A stretch of DNA of 64,000 nucleotides from Mesorhizobium sp. (GCF_004962245.1 NZ_SUHQ01000002.1:186001-250000); one strand, 5' to 3'; positions 34,392 through 44,601 are shown, counted from the stretch's first letter. Translations and numbers: made by a program. Notes: generated from the letters alone by a model not told the origin.

Positions 34392-35726
34392 TCAGGCGGC
34401 CTGCAACCCTGGCAGCGGCAGGTCGGCTTGCTCCTCCGGCAAGTCACCGGCCATCGCGGCGGCAAACTTCGTCTGGTCGATTTCCCCTTCCCAGCGCGCC
34501 ACGACCACTGTTGCCACCGCGTTGCCGACGAAGTTGGTCAACGCCCGGCATTCCGACATGAAGCGGTCGACGCCGAGGATCAGCGCCATGCCGGCGACCG
34601 GCACGGTGGGAACCACCGAGAGCGTCGCCGCCAGCGTGATGAAGCCGGCGCCGGTGATGCCGGCGGCGCCCTTGGAACTCAGCATGGCGACGGCGAGCAG
34701 CAGGATCTGGTCACCGAAGGTGAGCGGCGTGTCGGTCGCCTGCGCGATGAACAAAGCGGCAAGCGTCATGTAGATGTTGGTGCCGTCGAGGTTGAAGGAA
34801 TAGCCGGTCGGGATGACCAGCCCGACCACCGAGCGGTTGCAGCCGGCGCGCTCCATCTTAGCCATCAGGCCGGGCAGTGCTGCTTCCGAGGACGAAGTTC
34901 CGAGCACCAGCAGCAGGTCTTCCTTGATGTAGCGGATCAGCGCCAGGATCGAGAAGCCGTTGTAGCGGGCGACGGCGCCAAGCACGACCAGCACGAACAG
35001 CAGCGCAGTCAGATAGAATGTGCCGATCAGCATGGCGAGATTGGCGATCGAGCCGATGCCGTATTTGCCGATGGTGAAGGCCATGGCGCCGAAGGCGCCG
35101 ATCGGCGCGGCCTTCATCAGGATGGCGACGAGGCGGAAGATCGGCGTGGTCAGCGCCTGCAGGAAATCAACGACCGGACGGCCGCGATCGCCGACCATGG
35201 CCAAAGCAACACCGAACAGCACCGAAAAGAACAGCACCTGCAGGATGTCGCCTTTCGCGAAAGCGCCGGTGATCGTGTCGGGGATGATGTTCATCAGGAA
35301 GCCGACGATGCTGGTGTCATGCGCCTTTTCGGCGTAGGTCGCCACCTTGGTAGGGTCGAGCGTGGCCGGGTTGATGTGCATGCCGGCGCCCGGCTGGACG
35401 ACGTTGGAGACGACGAGGCCGACGACCAGCGCCAGCGTCGAAAACACCAGGAAGTAGATCATCGCCTTACCGGCGACGCGGCCGACCTTGTGCAGGTCGG
35501 AAACGCCGGCAATGCCGGTCGCCACCGTCAGGAAGATCACCGGCGCGATCACCATCTTGACCAGCTTGATGAAGGCGTCGCCGAGCGGCTTCAGCGCCTC
35601 ACCGGTTTCGGGGTAGAAATGACCGAGCAGCACGCCGGCGGCGATCGCCGCCAGCACCTGCACATAAAGATGCCGGTAGAACGGAAGTTTGCCGCGCGGC
35701 TCGGCGGCAGCGAATGCTGTCTGCAT
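34392..35726 (-). CDS. dctA: C4-dicarboxylate/H+ symporter
   Basis: The 444-residue carrier belongs to the dicarboxylate/amino acid:cation symporter family. It has eight helices and two hairpin loops. Hallmarks are [12 protein letters not shown] (hairpin 1), [20 protein letters not shown] (helix 7) and [18 protein letters not shown] (hairpin 2). It takes up succinate, malate and fumarate, the carbon source of nodule bacteroids. ATG at 35726 is preferred over the longer frame because GGAGG lies 5 nt upstream. A sigma-54 promoter at 35817-35832 and the divergent dctBD genes show the classical regulatory circuit. Confidence 0.96.
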   Translation of the reverse strand: MQTAFAAAEPRGKLPFYRHLYVQVLAAIAAGVLLGHFYPETGEALKPLGDAFIKLVKMVIAPVIFLTVATGIAGVSDLHKVGRVAGKAMIYFLVFSTLALVVGLVVSNVVQPGAGMHINPATLDPTKVATYAEKAHDTSIVGFLMNIIPDTITGAFAKGDILQVLFFSVLFGVALAMVGDRGRPVVDFLQALTTPIFRLVAILMKAAPIGAFGAMAFTIGKYGIGSIANLAMLIGTFYLTALLFVLVVLGAVARYNGFSILALIRYIKEDLLLVLGTSSSEAALPGLMAKMERAGCNRSVVGLVIPTGYSFNLDGTNIYMTLAALFIAQATDTPLTFGDQILLLAVAMLSSKGAAGITGAGFITLAATLSVVPTVPVAGMALILGVDRFMSECRALTNFVGNAVATVVVARWEGEIDQTKFAAAMAGDLPEEQADLPLPGLQAA

Positions 35727-35816
35727 GACGTCCTCCATGACGCCCCGATCGAAAGCTCGACCTCCCGGGGCAATTGCATTGACCTCCAGCAGCCTCGCGA
35801 CTGCTGAGTTTGTGCT

Positions 35817-35832
35817 TGCAACTGCCGTGCCA
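35817..35832 (-). promoter_or_regulatory. sigma-54 promoter of dctA
   Basis: Read on the minus strand the sequence is TGGCACG, four bases, TTGCA. This matches the -24/-12 consensus exactly. It lies about 90 bp before the dctA ATG, giving a leader of roughly 80 nt, and agrees with control by the sigma-54 activator DctD. Confidence 0.88.
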
Positions 35833-35895
35833 CATTGCGCGAAAGAGACCATCAATTTGATTTTATTGAATATTCTCGTATTCAAGATTTCGTTT

Positions 35896-35912
35896 CGCAC
35901 ACAGGAAGTGCG
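35896..35912. promoter_or_regulatory. candidate DctD binding site 1
   Basis: CGCAC and GTGCG arms flank a 7-nt spacer. The site lies about 65-80 bp upstream of the sigma-54 promoter, the place expected for a DctD upstream activating sequence. Confidence 0.6.
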
Positions 35913-35936
35913 GATATTCGCATAGCCGAATTGTAC

Positions 35937-35958
35937 TTTGTGCGAAATCATGCACAAA
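35937..35958. promoter_or_regulatory. candidate DctD binding site 2
   Basis: TTTGTGC and GCACAAA form a perfect inverted repeat with an 8-nt spacer. It shares the GTGC core with site 1 and overlaps the region just before dctB, so DctD bound here could also affect dctBD expression. Confidence 0.6.
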
Positions 35959-35964
35959 TGGGTA

Positions 35965-37824
35965 ATGCTGCAACGCCCCGCCGCTGCCTTGTCGTCGACG
36001 CCCGAGCAACTCGGCAGGCGGGCGCGCCGTGCCTGGCTGCTGTTTGCGGCCATCGCCCTTGCGATCGCCACGGCCGCACTTTACGGCGCCGGTCTCTATG
36101 GCCGCACCACGGAGGTCGGGTCACTGGCGGCGCAAGGCCGCACCGACGCCAATCTGAAGATCGCGCTACTGCGCGCTGTGTTGGAAAGTCCGCGGGCGCT
36201 CCCCCTGCTTTTGTCCGAAGACCAGCAGGTGCGTGATGCGCTGTCCCAGAAAAACGCTGCTGCAAGCGATGTCCTGAACCGCAAGCTCGAAGGGCTGGTC
36301 TCCGGCACCAAGGCCTCGGTGCTCTATGTCATCGGTGCCGACGGCTTCGCGATCGCCTCCAGCAACTGGCGCGAGCCGATCAGCTTCGTCGGCAACGACT
36401 ACCGGTTCCGCGACTATTTCTCCGGGGCGATGCAATCCGGAACCGCCGAATATTTCGCGCTCGGCAATGTCAGCAAGCGCCCCGGCCTCTACATCTCGCG
36501 CCGCGTCGGCGATGCCGCCGCACCGCTCGGCGTCGTCGTCGTCAAGGCGGAGTTCGATCAGCTCGAGGCCGACTGGCACGAGGCGAACCGCCCGGCCTAT
36601 GTCAGCGACGAGAATGGCGTCGTCCTGATCACCAGCGTGCCGTCCTGGCGCTTCATGACGGTGGCGCCGCTCGCCGGCCCGGAGCTCGCCGCCATCCGTG
36701 ACAGCCAGCAATTCGGCAACGCACCGTTGATGCCGTTGCCGATCACGCGCCCGCAGGCGCTGAGCCCGGACGTATCGATCGTCCATGCGGTGACGCCCGG
36801 CGGCAGCGACGCAGAATATCTCAGGCTTTCCACGCCAGTCCCTTCGACTCCCTGGCGGCTCGACTATCTCATCCCGGCTGAGGCGCCGATCGCCGCCGCA
36901 GCCCGCGAAATGCGGTTGCTGGCGCTGGGTGTCGTCGTCCCACTGCTCGGCCTCGCCGCGTATCTTTTGTGGCGCCGGCAATCAGCGCAAATGCGCATCG
37001 CCGCCGAACAGGCGGCGCGCACCGAGCTCGAACGCCGCGTCGTTGAACGCACCGAGGATCTGAGCCGCGCCCGCGACCGGCTGCAGGCCGAGATATCAGA
37101 CCACCGCAGCACGGAGGCAAAACTCCAGATCGTGCAGCAGGATCTGGTCCAGGCCAACCGCCTCGCCATCCTCGGCCAGGTCGCCGCCGGCGTCGCCCAT
37201 GAGATCAACCAACCCGTCGCCACCATCCGTGCCTATGCCGACAACGCCCGCACCTTCCTCGACCGCAAGCAGACGGCGCCCGCCGAGGAAAACCTCGGCG
37301 CTATCGCCGCACTGACCGAACGCATTGGCACCATCACCGAGGAATTGAAGGCCTTTGCCCGCAAGGGCCGCACCGCCGCCGAACCTGTCGAACTCAGCGC
37401 CGTTATCGAGGGTGCCGTCATGCTCCTGAAGAGCCGCTTTGCCGGCCGGCTCGACGCGCTGACCCTCAACCTGCCACCACCGACGCTCAAGGTCCTGGGC
37501 AACCGGATCCGGCTCGAACAGGTGCTGATCAATCTCTTCCAGAACGCGCTGGAAGCGCTGGACGGCCGCGACGACGCTCATGTGCAGGTCTCGGTCGAGG
37601 AGACGGCGGACGGCGTGACCATCAACGTCTCCGACAACGGACCGGGCATCCCGCCGGCGATCCTGAAGTCGCTGTTCACGCCGTTCAACACTTCGAAGGA
37701 AAAAGGCCTGGGCCTCGGCCTCGTCATCTCGAAGGACATCGTCACCGACTATGGCGGACGCATCGAGGTTTCGAGCGACGACAGCGGCACCCGCTTCACC
37801 ATCCATCTTCCAAGAGCAGCGTAA
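35965..37824 (+). CDS. dctB: C4-dicarboxylate sensor histidine kinase
   Basis: The 619-residue kinase has a membrane helix at about 23-44 and a second at about 315-336, enclosing a periplasmic double-Cache sensor. A coiled coil ([18 protein letters not shown]) leads to the H-box [17 protein letters not shown] with the phospho-His near 412. Then come [10 protein letters not shown] and [12 protein letters not shown] of the ATPase. It senses dicarboxylates and phosphorylates DctD. The frame reaches back to a TTG at 35938; ATG at 35965 is chosen because it follows the second DctD site and leaves a normal tail before helix 1, though no clear ribosome site is seen. Confidence 0.94.
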   Translation: MLQRPAAALSSTPEQLGRRARRAWLLFAAIALAIATAALYGAGLYGRTTEVGSLAAQGRTDANLKIALLRAVLESPRALPLLLSEDQQVRDALSQKNAAASDVLNRKLEGLVSGTKASVLYVIGADGFAIASSNWREPISFVGNDYRFRDYFSGAMQSGTAEYFALGNVSKRPGLYISRRVGDAAAPLGVVVVKAEFDQLEADWHEANRPAYVSDENGVVLITSVPSWRFMTVAPLAGPELAAIRDSQQFGNAPLMPLPITRPQALSPDVSIVHAVTPGGSDAEYLRLSTPVPSTPWRLDYLIPAEAPIAAAAREMRLLALGVVVPLLGLAAYLLWRRQSAQMRIAAEQAARTELERRVVERTEDLSRARDRLQAEISDHRSTEAKLQIVQQDLVQANRLAILGQVAAGVAHEINQPVATIRAYADNARTFLDRKQTAPAEENLGAIAALTERIGTITEELKAFARKGRTAAEPVELSAVIEGAVMLLKSRFAGRLDALTLNLPPPTLKVLGNRIRLEQVLINLFQNALEALDGRDDAHVQVSVEETADGVTINVSDNGPGIPPAILKSLFTPFNTSKEKGLGLGLVISKDIVTDYGGRIEVSSDDSGTRFTIHLPRAA

Positions 37825-37837
37825 TGGCTAAGGCAGC

Positions 37838-39193
37838 ATGACGAACGACGACGCAGCGCCGGTCATCCTGATCGACGACGACAGCGATCTTCTCAGGGCC
37901 ACCGCGCAGACGCTGGAGCTTGCCGGCTTTTCGGTCTCCGCCTTTTCGGTCGCGGCCGAGGCACTGGCCAGGCTCGACGCCGGTTTTGCCGGCGTGGTGG
38001 TGTCCGATATCAGAATGCCTGAGATCGACGGCCTGCAGCTTTTCGACCGCGTCCTGCGCCTGGACGAAGACATTCCGGTCATCCTCGTCACCGGGCACGG
38101 CGACATCGCGGTTGCCGTCAAGGCGATCAAGGACGGCGCCTACGACTTCATCACCAAACCCTTCGCCGCCGACCGGCTGGTGCAGAGCGTGCGGCGGGCA
38201 GCCGAAAAGCGCCGGCTGGTGATGGAGAACCGGGCTTTGCGCGAGGCGGCCGGAGAGGCGCAGGACGGCCTGCCGCTGATCGGCCAGACGCCGGCCATGG
38301 AGCGGCTGCGCCGCACGCTGCGGCAGATCGCCGACACCGATGTCGACGTGCTGGTGACCGGCGAGACCGGCTCCGGCAAGGAGGTGGTGGCGAGCCTGCT
38401 GCATCGCTGGAGCCGCCGCGCCAGCGGTAATTTCGTCGCGCTGAATTGCGGCACGCTGCCGGAAACCGTCATCGAGAGCGAGTTGTTCGGCCATGAGGCA
38501 GGCGCCTTCACCGGCGCGCAGAAGAAGCGCATCGGCCGCATAGAACATGCCAGCGGCGGCACGCTGTTCCTTGACGAAATCGAAAGCATGCCGGTCTCGA
38601 CACAGGTGCAGATGCTGCGCGTGCTGGAAATGCGCGAGGTCACCCCGCTCGGCACCAACGAAGTGCGGCCGGTGGATTTGCGCGTCGTCGCCGCCGCCAA
38701 GGTCGATCTTAGCGATGCGCGCCAGCGTGGCTCGTTCCGCGAGGATCTCTACTACCGGCTGAACGTGGTGACGATTTCGATCCCGCCATTGCGCGAACGC
38801 CGCGACGACGTCGCCTTGCTGTTCTTCTACTTCGCCGAGCGCGCCGCCGCCCGTTTCCGGCGCCCGGTGCCTTCTGTTCCCGCCTCGGTGCATCGCCATC
38901 TCAGGGAGCATGACTGGCCGGGCAATGTGCGCGAGCTCGCGCATTTCGCCGAGCGTTTCGTGCTTGGACTGGAAGAAGAAACGCAGGCGCCATCCCCTGC
39001 CCCGGCCGAGACGGATACCGCCATGAAGCTGCCGGAGCGGCTGGAGCGCTACGAGGCCGATATCATTCGCGAGACGCTCGGCCGCAATGAGGGCGATGTC
39101 AGGCGCACGATCGAAGCGCTGGGGATTCCACGCAAGACCTTCTATGACAAGCTCCAGCGCCACGGCATCGTGCGCAGCGAGTTTTCCCGGTAG
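37838..39193 (+). CDS. dctD: sigma-54 dependent response regulator
   Basis: The 451-residue activator has three domains. The receiver carries the phospho-Asp57 in [13 protein letters not shown] and Lys107 in ITKPFA. The AAA+ domain has Walker A GETGSGKE (175-182), GAFTGA (222-227), the sigma-54 contact loop, and Walker [10 protein letters not shown]. The C-terminal Fis-type helix-turn-helix is [20 protein letters not shown]. When phosphorylated by DctB it drives the dctA promoter. It starts 13 bp after dctB, so the two are one operon. Confidence 0.96.
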   Translation: MTNDDAAPVILIDDDSDLLRATAQTLELAGFSVSAFSVAAEALARLDAGFAGVVVSDIRMPEIDGLQLFDRVLRLDEDIPVILVTGHGDIAVAVKAIKDGAYDFITKPFAADRLVQSVRRAAEKRRLVMENRALREAAGEAQDGLPLIGQTPAMERLRRTLRQIADTDVDVLVTGETGSGKEVVASLLHRWSRRASGNFVALNCGTLPETVIESELFGHEAGAFTGAQKKRIGRIEHASGGTLFLDEIESMPVSTQVQMLRVLEMREVTPLGTNEVRPVDLRVVAAAKVDLSDARQRGSFREDLYYRLNVVTISIPPLRERRDDVALLFFYFAERAAARFRRPVPSVPASVHRHLREHDWPGNVRELAHFAERFVLGLEEETQAPSPAPAETDTAMKLPERLERYEADIIRETLGRNEGDVRRTIEALGIPRKTFYDKLQRHGIVRSEFSR

Positions 39194-39349
39194 CAATACT
39201 GATCGCTCGGCGCCGCCCTCGGCATCGATCGCCGCCGGCGCCATAAGGTCTGGGCCGTGGTACTTGCCCCTTGGGCCTGTTGCAGCTAATTGACGTTACG
39301 ACCGCGTTTCTGCAATGTCTTTCCGCTGCACTGCTTCGAGGTTCAGCCC

Positions 39350-40012
39350 ATGAAGCGCGGTCTTGCTTTCGGTGCGATTGCCGGCGTTGCCCTGCTTTGC
39401 GGTGGCGCATTCCTGCTTGCCGGTCAGTCAACCGTCTCGCCAGATGCAATCCAGTCATCCGTGACCCGTACCCCTGAATTGATAAACACCGCCTGGAAGC
39501 TGCCCGTGGCCGCCACTTTCAATGCCGACATCAAATGGCAATCGAACGGGTCACGGTGCGGTCCGGCAAGCGTCGCCAACACATTCCGCTCGATCGGCGA
39601 AGAGGAAACAACCGAAGCGGAAGTCCTCGAGGGGACGGGAAAGTGCTGGACCGGCTTTTGCATCATCGGTCTCACGCTCGACGAGGTTGCCGAGGTCGCT
39701 CGAACGAAGACCAGCCGGAAAGTCACCGTGCTGCGGAACCTGACCGCCGAGGAATTCCGCGAGCATATGAAACGAGCCAACGATCCCGGTCGCCGTTACA
39801 TCATCAACTTTACCCGTAACAAGATCTTCGGCGCCGGCGTTGGCCATTTTTCGCCGATCGGCGGATATCTGGAGGCGCAGGACATGGTTTTCGTCCTCGA
39901 TGTCAACGAACGCTACAAGCCATGGCTGATCGAGAGCGAACGCCTGTTCTCTGCCATGGACACAATCGATAGCGATGGCGATAAAAAGCGCGGCCTGCTG
40001 CTGATCGAATGA
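39350..40012 (+). CDS. phytochelatin-synthase-like cysteine peptidase, exported
   Basis: The 220-residue protein has an N-terminal signal or anchor (FGAIAGVALLCGGAFLLAG). The core matches the papain-like phytochelatin synthase family. The triad is Cys70 in GSRCGPASVANTF, His166 in GVGHFSPIGGY and Asp184 in FVLDVNERYKPWL. Short bacterial members lack the C-terminal metal-sensing domain and mainly hydrolyse glutathione to gamma-glutamylcysteine. This copy probably works outside the cytoplasm. ATG at 39350 has GAGG 9 nt upstream. It is not in an obvious metal operon, so the role is open. Confidence 0.85.
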   Translation: MKRGLAFGAIAGVALLCGGAFLLAGQSTVSPDAIQSSVTRTPELINTAWKLPVAATFNADIKWQSNGSRCGPASVANTFRSIGEEETTEAEVLEGTGKCWTGFCIIGLTLDEVAEVARTKTSRKVTVLRNLTAEEFREHMKRANDPGRRYIINFTRNKIFGAGVGHFSPIGGYLEAQDMVFVLDVNERYKPWLIESERLFSAMDTIDSDGDKKRGLLLIE

Positions 40013-40151
40013 AAACGAGCATGATGCGAGGGACAGGTCAGCACCAAACAAGGGAACAGCGGCCCATCTGTCAGGATGATTGCGCGTGCCGATTCCGGTT
40101 TTCGCGACCCTGCGCTAAACTGTGGCAACCGCAGCCAGGCTGCCCAACCCC

Positions 40152-40877
40152 ATGATCGTCCAGACCTGCATCAATGGCGCGCGCAGCGCCGACTTCCACC
40201 CTCGACTGCCGCTCGACGCGGAAGCCATGGCGCTCGACGGTGCGGCCTGCGTGGCCGCAGGTGCGGCCGAACTGCATGTCCACGCGCGCGGGCTCGACGG
40301 GCGCGAAAGCCTCGCGCCTGAGACGATGGATCGGACTATGTTGGCCTTGCGCCGCGCCTGCCCGGGAACGCTGATCGGTGTCTCCACCGGCGCCTGGATC
40401 GAGAATGACGACGAGCGGACGCTGGCGGCGATCGCCGGCTGGGGCGAGCTGCCCGACTACGCCTCGGTGAATCTCTCGGAACAGGCCGCCCCCGAGGTCA
40501 TGGATCGCCTGCGGCAGCGCGGCATCGGCATCGAAGCCGGGCTTGCTTCTGTCACCGACGCCGAGCACCTGGTCCGCCTCGACCATGGCAAACATGTGCT
40601 GCGCATCCTGATCGAGATTTCGGAACAGAACCTCGATGAGGCGTGGGCGGTCAGCGACGACATCGCGGCCGTGCTCGACCGCGCCGGAACGCGGCGGGCC
40701 ATCCTGCTGCATGGCGAAAACGCCACCGTCTGGCAGTTCGTGCACAGGGCCGCCGAGCGCAACTGGTCAACGCGTGTCGGGCTGGAGGACGGCAAGGAGC
40801 TTCCGGACGGAACGATTGCGTCCGGCAATGCCGCGCTCACGGCCGCGGCGGTGGCGATCTCCCGGGTCGGCCGCTGA
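40152..40877 (+). CDS. BKACE / DUF849 family (3-keto-5-aminohexanoate cleavage enzyme-like)
   Basis: The 241-residue TIM-barrel protein has QTCINGARS at the first strand and ELHVHARGLDG, whose two His bind the zinc ion. IGVSTGAWIE and PDYASVNLSEQ are further barrel strands, and VGLEDGKELPDG closes the site. Family members cleave beta-keto acids with acetyl-CoA. The N-terminal part is shorter than the usual 270-300 residues. A GTG at 40122 could add ten residues; ATG at 40152 matches the usual start. A fragment of a second copy lies at 50598-50732. The substrate is unknown. Confidence 0.87.
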   Translation: MIVQTCINGARSADFHPRLPLDAEAMALDGAACVAAGAAELHVHARGLDGRESLAPETMDRTMLALRRACPGTLIGVSTGAWIENDDERTLAAIAGWGELPDYASVNLSEQAAPEVMDRLRQRGIGIEAGLASVTDAEHLVRLDHGKHVLRILIEISEQNLDEAWAVSDDIAAVLDRAGTRRAILLHGENATVWQFVHRAAERNWSTRVGLEDGKELPDGTIASGNAALTAAAVAISRVGR

Positions 40878-40916
40878 TTCATCCCATAGGTTTCGGGCGC
40901 CTGGCCTCGCCCTGCG

Positions 40917-41753
40917 TCAGGCCACGTCCCGCAAAGTCGAACGCGGCGTCGCCGACTTGGCGGTTGCGCCGGCGCGATCCTCGTGAAGCGCGAACCCCAT
41001 GGCGCCCGGATCGCCCAGTTCGGGGCGGAGCTGCATGCTCGGGATGTGGTAGTCCCCGCCATTCTGCTGCCGATAGGGAATGGGCCGGATTGTTTCGAGC
41101 GACCGCATCCTTTCGCGCAACCGCTCGGCGACAGGTTCGAAATCGGCCTCGCCGAAACGATCCACTCTGTAGACCACGAACGGCGGAAGCACATCGTAGC
41201 CCGGATAATAGAGGATGCCGTGATTGATCGGGAACAGCAGGTCGTCGATCGGGCCGTTGACGCCGCGGGCGGAATAATGCTCTTCCCAGCCGCCGGTGGT
41301 CACGATCAGCATCGCGCGCTTGCCGGCGAGCGTTCCCTCACCAAAGCGGTCGCCCCATCGCTTGTCGCTGTGCTCGCCGACGCCATAGGCAAAGCCGTAG
41401 GCGTACACCCGGTCGACCCAGCCCTTGAGGATCGCCGGCATGGCGTACCACCACAGCGGGAACTGGAGGATCAGGGTGTCGGCCCACAGCAGCTTGTCGA
41501 TCTCCGCCTTGACGTCGTCGGTTAGTGTGTTGGTCGCGAAAGCCTTTTTGGACGCCCCAGCCGGCAGGAAGCGCGCTTCGGGCGGCCACGACGGAAAGTC
41601 GGCACGGTCCACCTCGGCTTTCCAGCCATCGGCGTAAAGGTCCGACACCCGCACCTCATGGCCCTGGGCCTCGAGTTCCCTGATGGCGACGTCACGCAGC
41701 GCGCCGTTGAGCGAACGCGGTTCGGGATGCGCAAAAACAAGCAGGACTTTCAT
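40917..41753 (-). CDS. NAD(P)H:quinone oxidoreductase, flavodoxin fold
   Basis: The 278-residue protein is of the NQO/YwrO/MdaB type: VLLVFAHPEPRSLNGALRD binds FMN or FAD phosphate, then VSDLYADGWKAEVDRADF, LILQFPLWWYAMPAILKGW and IVTTGGWEEHYSARG. These enzymes reduce quinones by two electrons and protect against redox stress. ATG at 41753 has GGAG 8 nt upstream. A LysR gene is divergent across a 93-bp gap, an arrangement common for quinone- or electrophile-inducible reductases. Confidence 0.92.
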   Translation of the reverse strand: MKVLLVFAHPEPRSLNGALRDVAIRELEAQGHEVRVSDLYADGWKAEVDRADFPSWPPEARFLPAGASKKAFATNTLTDDVKAEIDKLLWADTLILQFPLWWYAMPAILKGWVDRVYAYGFAYGVGEHSDKRWGDRFGEGTLAGKRAMLIVTTGGWEEHYSARGVNGPIDDLLFPINHGILYYPGYDVLPPFVVYRVDRFGEADFEPVAERLRERMRSLETIRPIPYRQQNGGDYHIPSMQLRPELGDPGAMGFALHEDRAGATAKSATPRSTLRDVA

Positions 41754-41811
41754 GGGTCAACTCCGAAGAAGGACGATGGACGCTGAAGGTAGCCAGCCCC
41801 AGAATGATCCG

Positions 41812-41821
41812 CTACATGTAG
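41812..41821. promoter_or_regulatory. candidate LysR operator
   Basis: The perfect palindrome CTACATGTAG lies midway between the divergent quinone reductase and LysR genes. Position and symmetry suit a regulator site. Confidence 0.4.
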
Positions 41822-41846
41822 ACAATGCATAAGATTGTGCCGAATA

Positions 41847-42770
41847 ATGGATAGGTCTGATGTGACGCTCGAGCGCATGCGCACCTTCGTTCGCGTCGCC
41901 GAGCGCGGCAGCCTGTCGGCGGTGGCGCGCGAACTCGGCGTTGGGCAGTCGACGATCACCCGACATTTGCGCGAGCTCGAGGAGGCCGTCGGCGTGCCCT
42001 TGCTCAGCAGGACCACCCGGCGTGTCACGATGACCGATGAAGGCAGCCGTTACTATGCCGACAGCGTCCAGATCCTGCGCCTCGTCGAGCAGGCCAGCGA
42101 CGAGGCGCGGGGCACGCGCGGCGCGTCGGCTGGCACGATCCGGATCTCCTGCACGGCGGCACTCGGGGTCTTGCACGTCAGCCGCCTGATCTTCGCCTTT
42201 CAGGATCGCTATCCCGACATCGGGACCGATCTCAGCCTCACTGACGAGCGCATCGACCTTGTGCGGGAGGGCGTCGACATCGCGCTTCGCCTGGGTCCGC
42301 TCACCGACAGCTCGATGAAGCTGCGGGCGCTCGGCCAGTCGCGGCGTCTGCTGGTGGCAGCGCCGGCCTATCTGGCGGCACGGGGCAGACCCGCTGCCCC
42401 GCAGGATCTGCCCAGCCATGAGGGCATCCGAATGTCGAACATCGCGGGAAGCGACACGCTCGTCCTGCAGGGGCCGGGCGGCGAACGCCACGCGGTGCCC
42501 TTCGGCGGCCGATTTCGGGTCGACCATGGGCTTGCCGCGCGCGAAGCCCTCGTCGCCGGGCGCGGTATCGCACCGGCCCATCACTGGCTTGTCGACGACC
42601 TCCTCGCGGCCGGCCGGCTGGAGGTGATCCTGCCGGACTACGCCCCGCCTCCCGTACCGCTGAGCATGCTGATCGTCCCGGAACGTGCCGGCATTGCCCG
42701 GGTCCGGCTGCTGGTCGATTTTCTCGCCGAGCGGATCGGCGGCATTCCGGGGATCGAGAAATCGCGCTAG
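41847..42770 (+). CDS. LysR family transcriptional regulator
   Basis: The 307-residue protein starts with the helix-turn-helix LERMRTFVRVAERGSLSAVA, then LGVGQSTITRHLRELEEAVG and LLSRTTRRVTMTDEGSRYY. The effector domain (GTIRISCTAALGVLHVSRLI, DIALRLGPLTDSSMKLRAL) places it in the large CrgA/AaeR-like subgroup. It likely controls the divergent quinone reductase and itself. A TTG at 41835 would add four residues; ATG at 41847 is chosen. Confidence 0.91.
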   Translation: MDRSDVTLERMRTFVRVAERGSLSAVARELGVGQSTITRHLRELEEAVGVPLLSRTTRRVTMTDEGSRYYADSVQILRLVEQASDEARGTRGASAGTIRISCTAALGVLHVSRLIFAFQDRYPDIGTDLSLTDERIDLVREGVDIALRLGPLTDSSMKLRALGQSRRLLVAAPAYLAARGRPAAPQDLPSHEGIRMSNIAGSDTLVLQGPGGERHAVPFGGRFRVDHGLAAREALVAGRGIAPAHHWLVDDLLAAGRLEVILPDYAPPPVPLSMLIVPERAGIARVRLLVDFLAERIGGIPGIEKSR

Positions 42771-42940
42771 CCGGCATGCCCTCGGTCGGCCACGACACCG
42801 GCAAAGCTCCCCGTCTTCCGGGAACGGCCTTGTTGACAGGCCGTTGAACGCTCTTGCGGTTTCAAAAAATACGCCATAAGATATTTTCATATCAGAAAGA
42901 AAACTCCGTTAATTCTTTCAATTTATGAAAGCCTGAGCGT

Positions 42941-43441
42941 TTGCGGGAACATCTCGATCAGACCGACCGGCGACTGGTCAAGCTGCTGTCGCAGGATGCG
43001 CAGCTTGGCGTCAACCGCCTCGCCGAGAAGATGGCCGTCTCGGTGCCGACCGTGCGTATGCGGCTGCGCAACCTGCTCGACCGCAACCTGCTCAAGATCG
43101 TCGGGCTGCTCAATCTCACCGAGCGCCCCGAACTGATCTCGGCCATCGTCGGCATCAATGCGCAGGGGCGCGGCCGTGCCCGCGAACTGGCGCAGCGCAT
43201 CGCCGAACTGCCTTTCGTGAATTCGGCCTCCGTCGTCACCGGGCGCTTCGACATCATCGTCGACGTGACCGTGGCCGGCGATGTCGCCGATCTCTACCGT
43301 GTCACCAGCGAGCTGATCCCCGGTGCCGGCGAGCCGGGCGAAGTCGTGCGCAGCGAGACGTTCGTCGTCATGGCCTCCTGCAACAAATGGGTCAGCCTGC
43401 CGGAAGGCTGCTGGTCGGACGAACGAAAGGAAATGCCATGA
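42941..43441 (+). CDS. Lrp/AsnC family transcriptional regulator
   Basis: A 166-residue regulator with the winged helix-turn-helix LDQTDRRLVKLLSQDAQLG, LAEKMAVSVPTVRMRLRNLL and the RAM domain (INAQGRGRARELAQ, then SVVTGRFDIIVDVTV). Start is TTG at 42941, since an in-frame ATG is absent and a stop lies shortly upstream. The stop overlaps the ATG of the dehydrogenase gene (ATGA at 43438-43441), so the regulator leads the catabolic and transport string and probably senses its amino acid. Confidence 0.9.
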   Translation: MREHLDQTDRRLVKLLSQDAQLGVNRLAEKMAVSVPTVRMRLRNLLDRNLLKIVGLLNLTERPELISAIVGINAQGRGRARELAQRIAELPFVNSASVVTGRFDIIVDVTVAGDVADLYRVTSELIPGAGEPGEVVRSETFVVMASCNKWVSLPEGCWSDERKEMP

Positions 43442-44601
43442 AGATCGCGGTTCTCGGCGGCCTCGGCCTGCAAGGCCGGGCGGCGATCGCCGATCTCGTC
43501 GCCAGCGCCGATGTCGAAGAGGTCGTCTGCGTCGATACCGCGCCGAATGGGGCAGCCCGGCTTGGCGGCCTGACCGACCTCGCTCGCGTGCGTTTCGTCG
43601 TGCCTGAGGGCGCCATCGCCTCAGTGCTGGCGAATGTGCTGACCGGTGTCGACGCCGCCATCGATCTGTTGCCGCAACCGCTGATGCGCGAGGCGGTGCA
43701 GGCCGCGATCGCGACGCGCACGCCGCTGGTCACCACCAACTACGGCAAGACGATCGCCGACCTTGCCCCGGCAGCGGAAGCAGCCGGCGTCTCGATCATG
43801 ACCGAATGCGGGCTCGACCCCGGCATCGACCTTGTGCTCTACGCGCGCGCCGCAAGGCAGTTCGACGCCATCACGGCGATCGATTCCTATTGCGGCGGCA
43901 TCCCCGAGCCGAAAGCGATGGCCAAGCCGCTGTGCTACAAGGTGAGCTGGAACTTCGACATGGTTCTGATGAGCCAGAACCGCGACAGCGTGATGGTCGA
44001 GGACGGCCAACGGGTCGATGTACCGGCCGGCCAGCAACACGACAATCCGTTCATCCATCAGATCGAGGTCGAGGGGCTGGGCAGACTGGAAGCCTTCCCC
44101 AATGGCGATGCGCCGCACTATGCCGGCATGCTCGCCGCCGCCAGGGGGCTGCAGCGCTCAGGCCGCTATTCACTGCGCTGGCCGGGTTGGTCGGCGTTCT
44201 GGGCGCCGCTGAAGGAGCTTGGCTTCCTTTCCGAAGACAAGGTGCCCGGCGTTGGCGCCAGCCCGCGCGAATTTCTCGGCCGGCTGCTCGGCCCGCAACT
44301 GCAATATGGCGCCGACGAAAAGGACCTCTGCGTGATGCGCAACGTCTTTGTCGGCACGCAGGGCGGCCGTCGCAAGACGGTGACGTCGGACCTGGTCATC
44401 GAACGCGACCTCGCCTCCGGCCTGTTCGGCATGAGCCTCGGCGTCGGTTATCCCGCCAGCATCGTGGCGCAGATGCTGGCGCGGGGCGAAATCGCCACGC
44501 CCGGCCTGCTCAACCCGCTGCTGCATGTGCCCGACGGCCGCTTTCTCGACGAACTGGCCAGGCGCGGGATACGGGTATCCGAAACGATCAGCTGGGATTG
44601 A
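43438..44601 (+). CDS. saccharopine dehydrogenase-family enzyme, lysine 6-dehydrogenase-like
   Basis: The 387-residue protein begins with an NAD(P) Rossmann motif VLGGLGLQGRAAIADL, then VVCVDTAPNG. The catalytic-side segments CGLDPGIDLVLYA and CGGIPEPKA match lysine 6-dehydrogenases and related saccharopine-dehydrogenase-fold oxidoreductases. Lysine 6-dehydrogenase deaminates L-lysine at the epsilon position; the exact amino acid used here is uncertain. ATG at 43438 has AGGAA 6 nt upstream and overlaps the Lrp stop. A polar amino-acid importer follows 110 bp downstream, suggesting uptake and oxidation of one amino acid. Confidence 0.8.
   Translation: MKIAVLGGLGLQGRAAIADLVASADVEEVVCVDTAPNGAARLGGLTDLARVRFVVPEGAIASVLANVLTGVDAAIDLLPQPLMREAVQAAIATRTPLVTTNYGKTIADLAPAAEAAGVSIMTECGLDPGIDLVLYARAARQFDAITAIDSYCGGIPEPKAMAKPLCYKVSWNFDMVLMSQNRDSVMVEDGQRVDVPAGQQHDNPFIHQIEVEGLGRLEAFPNGDAPHYAGMLAAARGLQRSGRYSLRWPGWSAFWAPLKELGFLSEDKVPGVGASPREFLGRLLGPQLQYGADEKDLCVMRNVFVGTQGGRRKTVTSDLVIERDLASGLFGMSLGVGYPASIVAQMLARGEIATPGLLNPLLHVPDGRFLDELARRGIRVSETISWD

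Noticed and set aside
34428-35807. 459-codon plus-strand ORF
   Set aside because: Shadow of dctA; His/Asp/Gln-rich translation typical of antisense high-GC frames.
37796-39244. 482-codon minus-strand ORF
   Set aside because: Shadow of dctD, which has all expected motifs.
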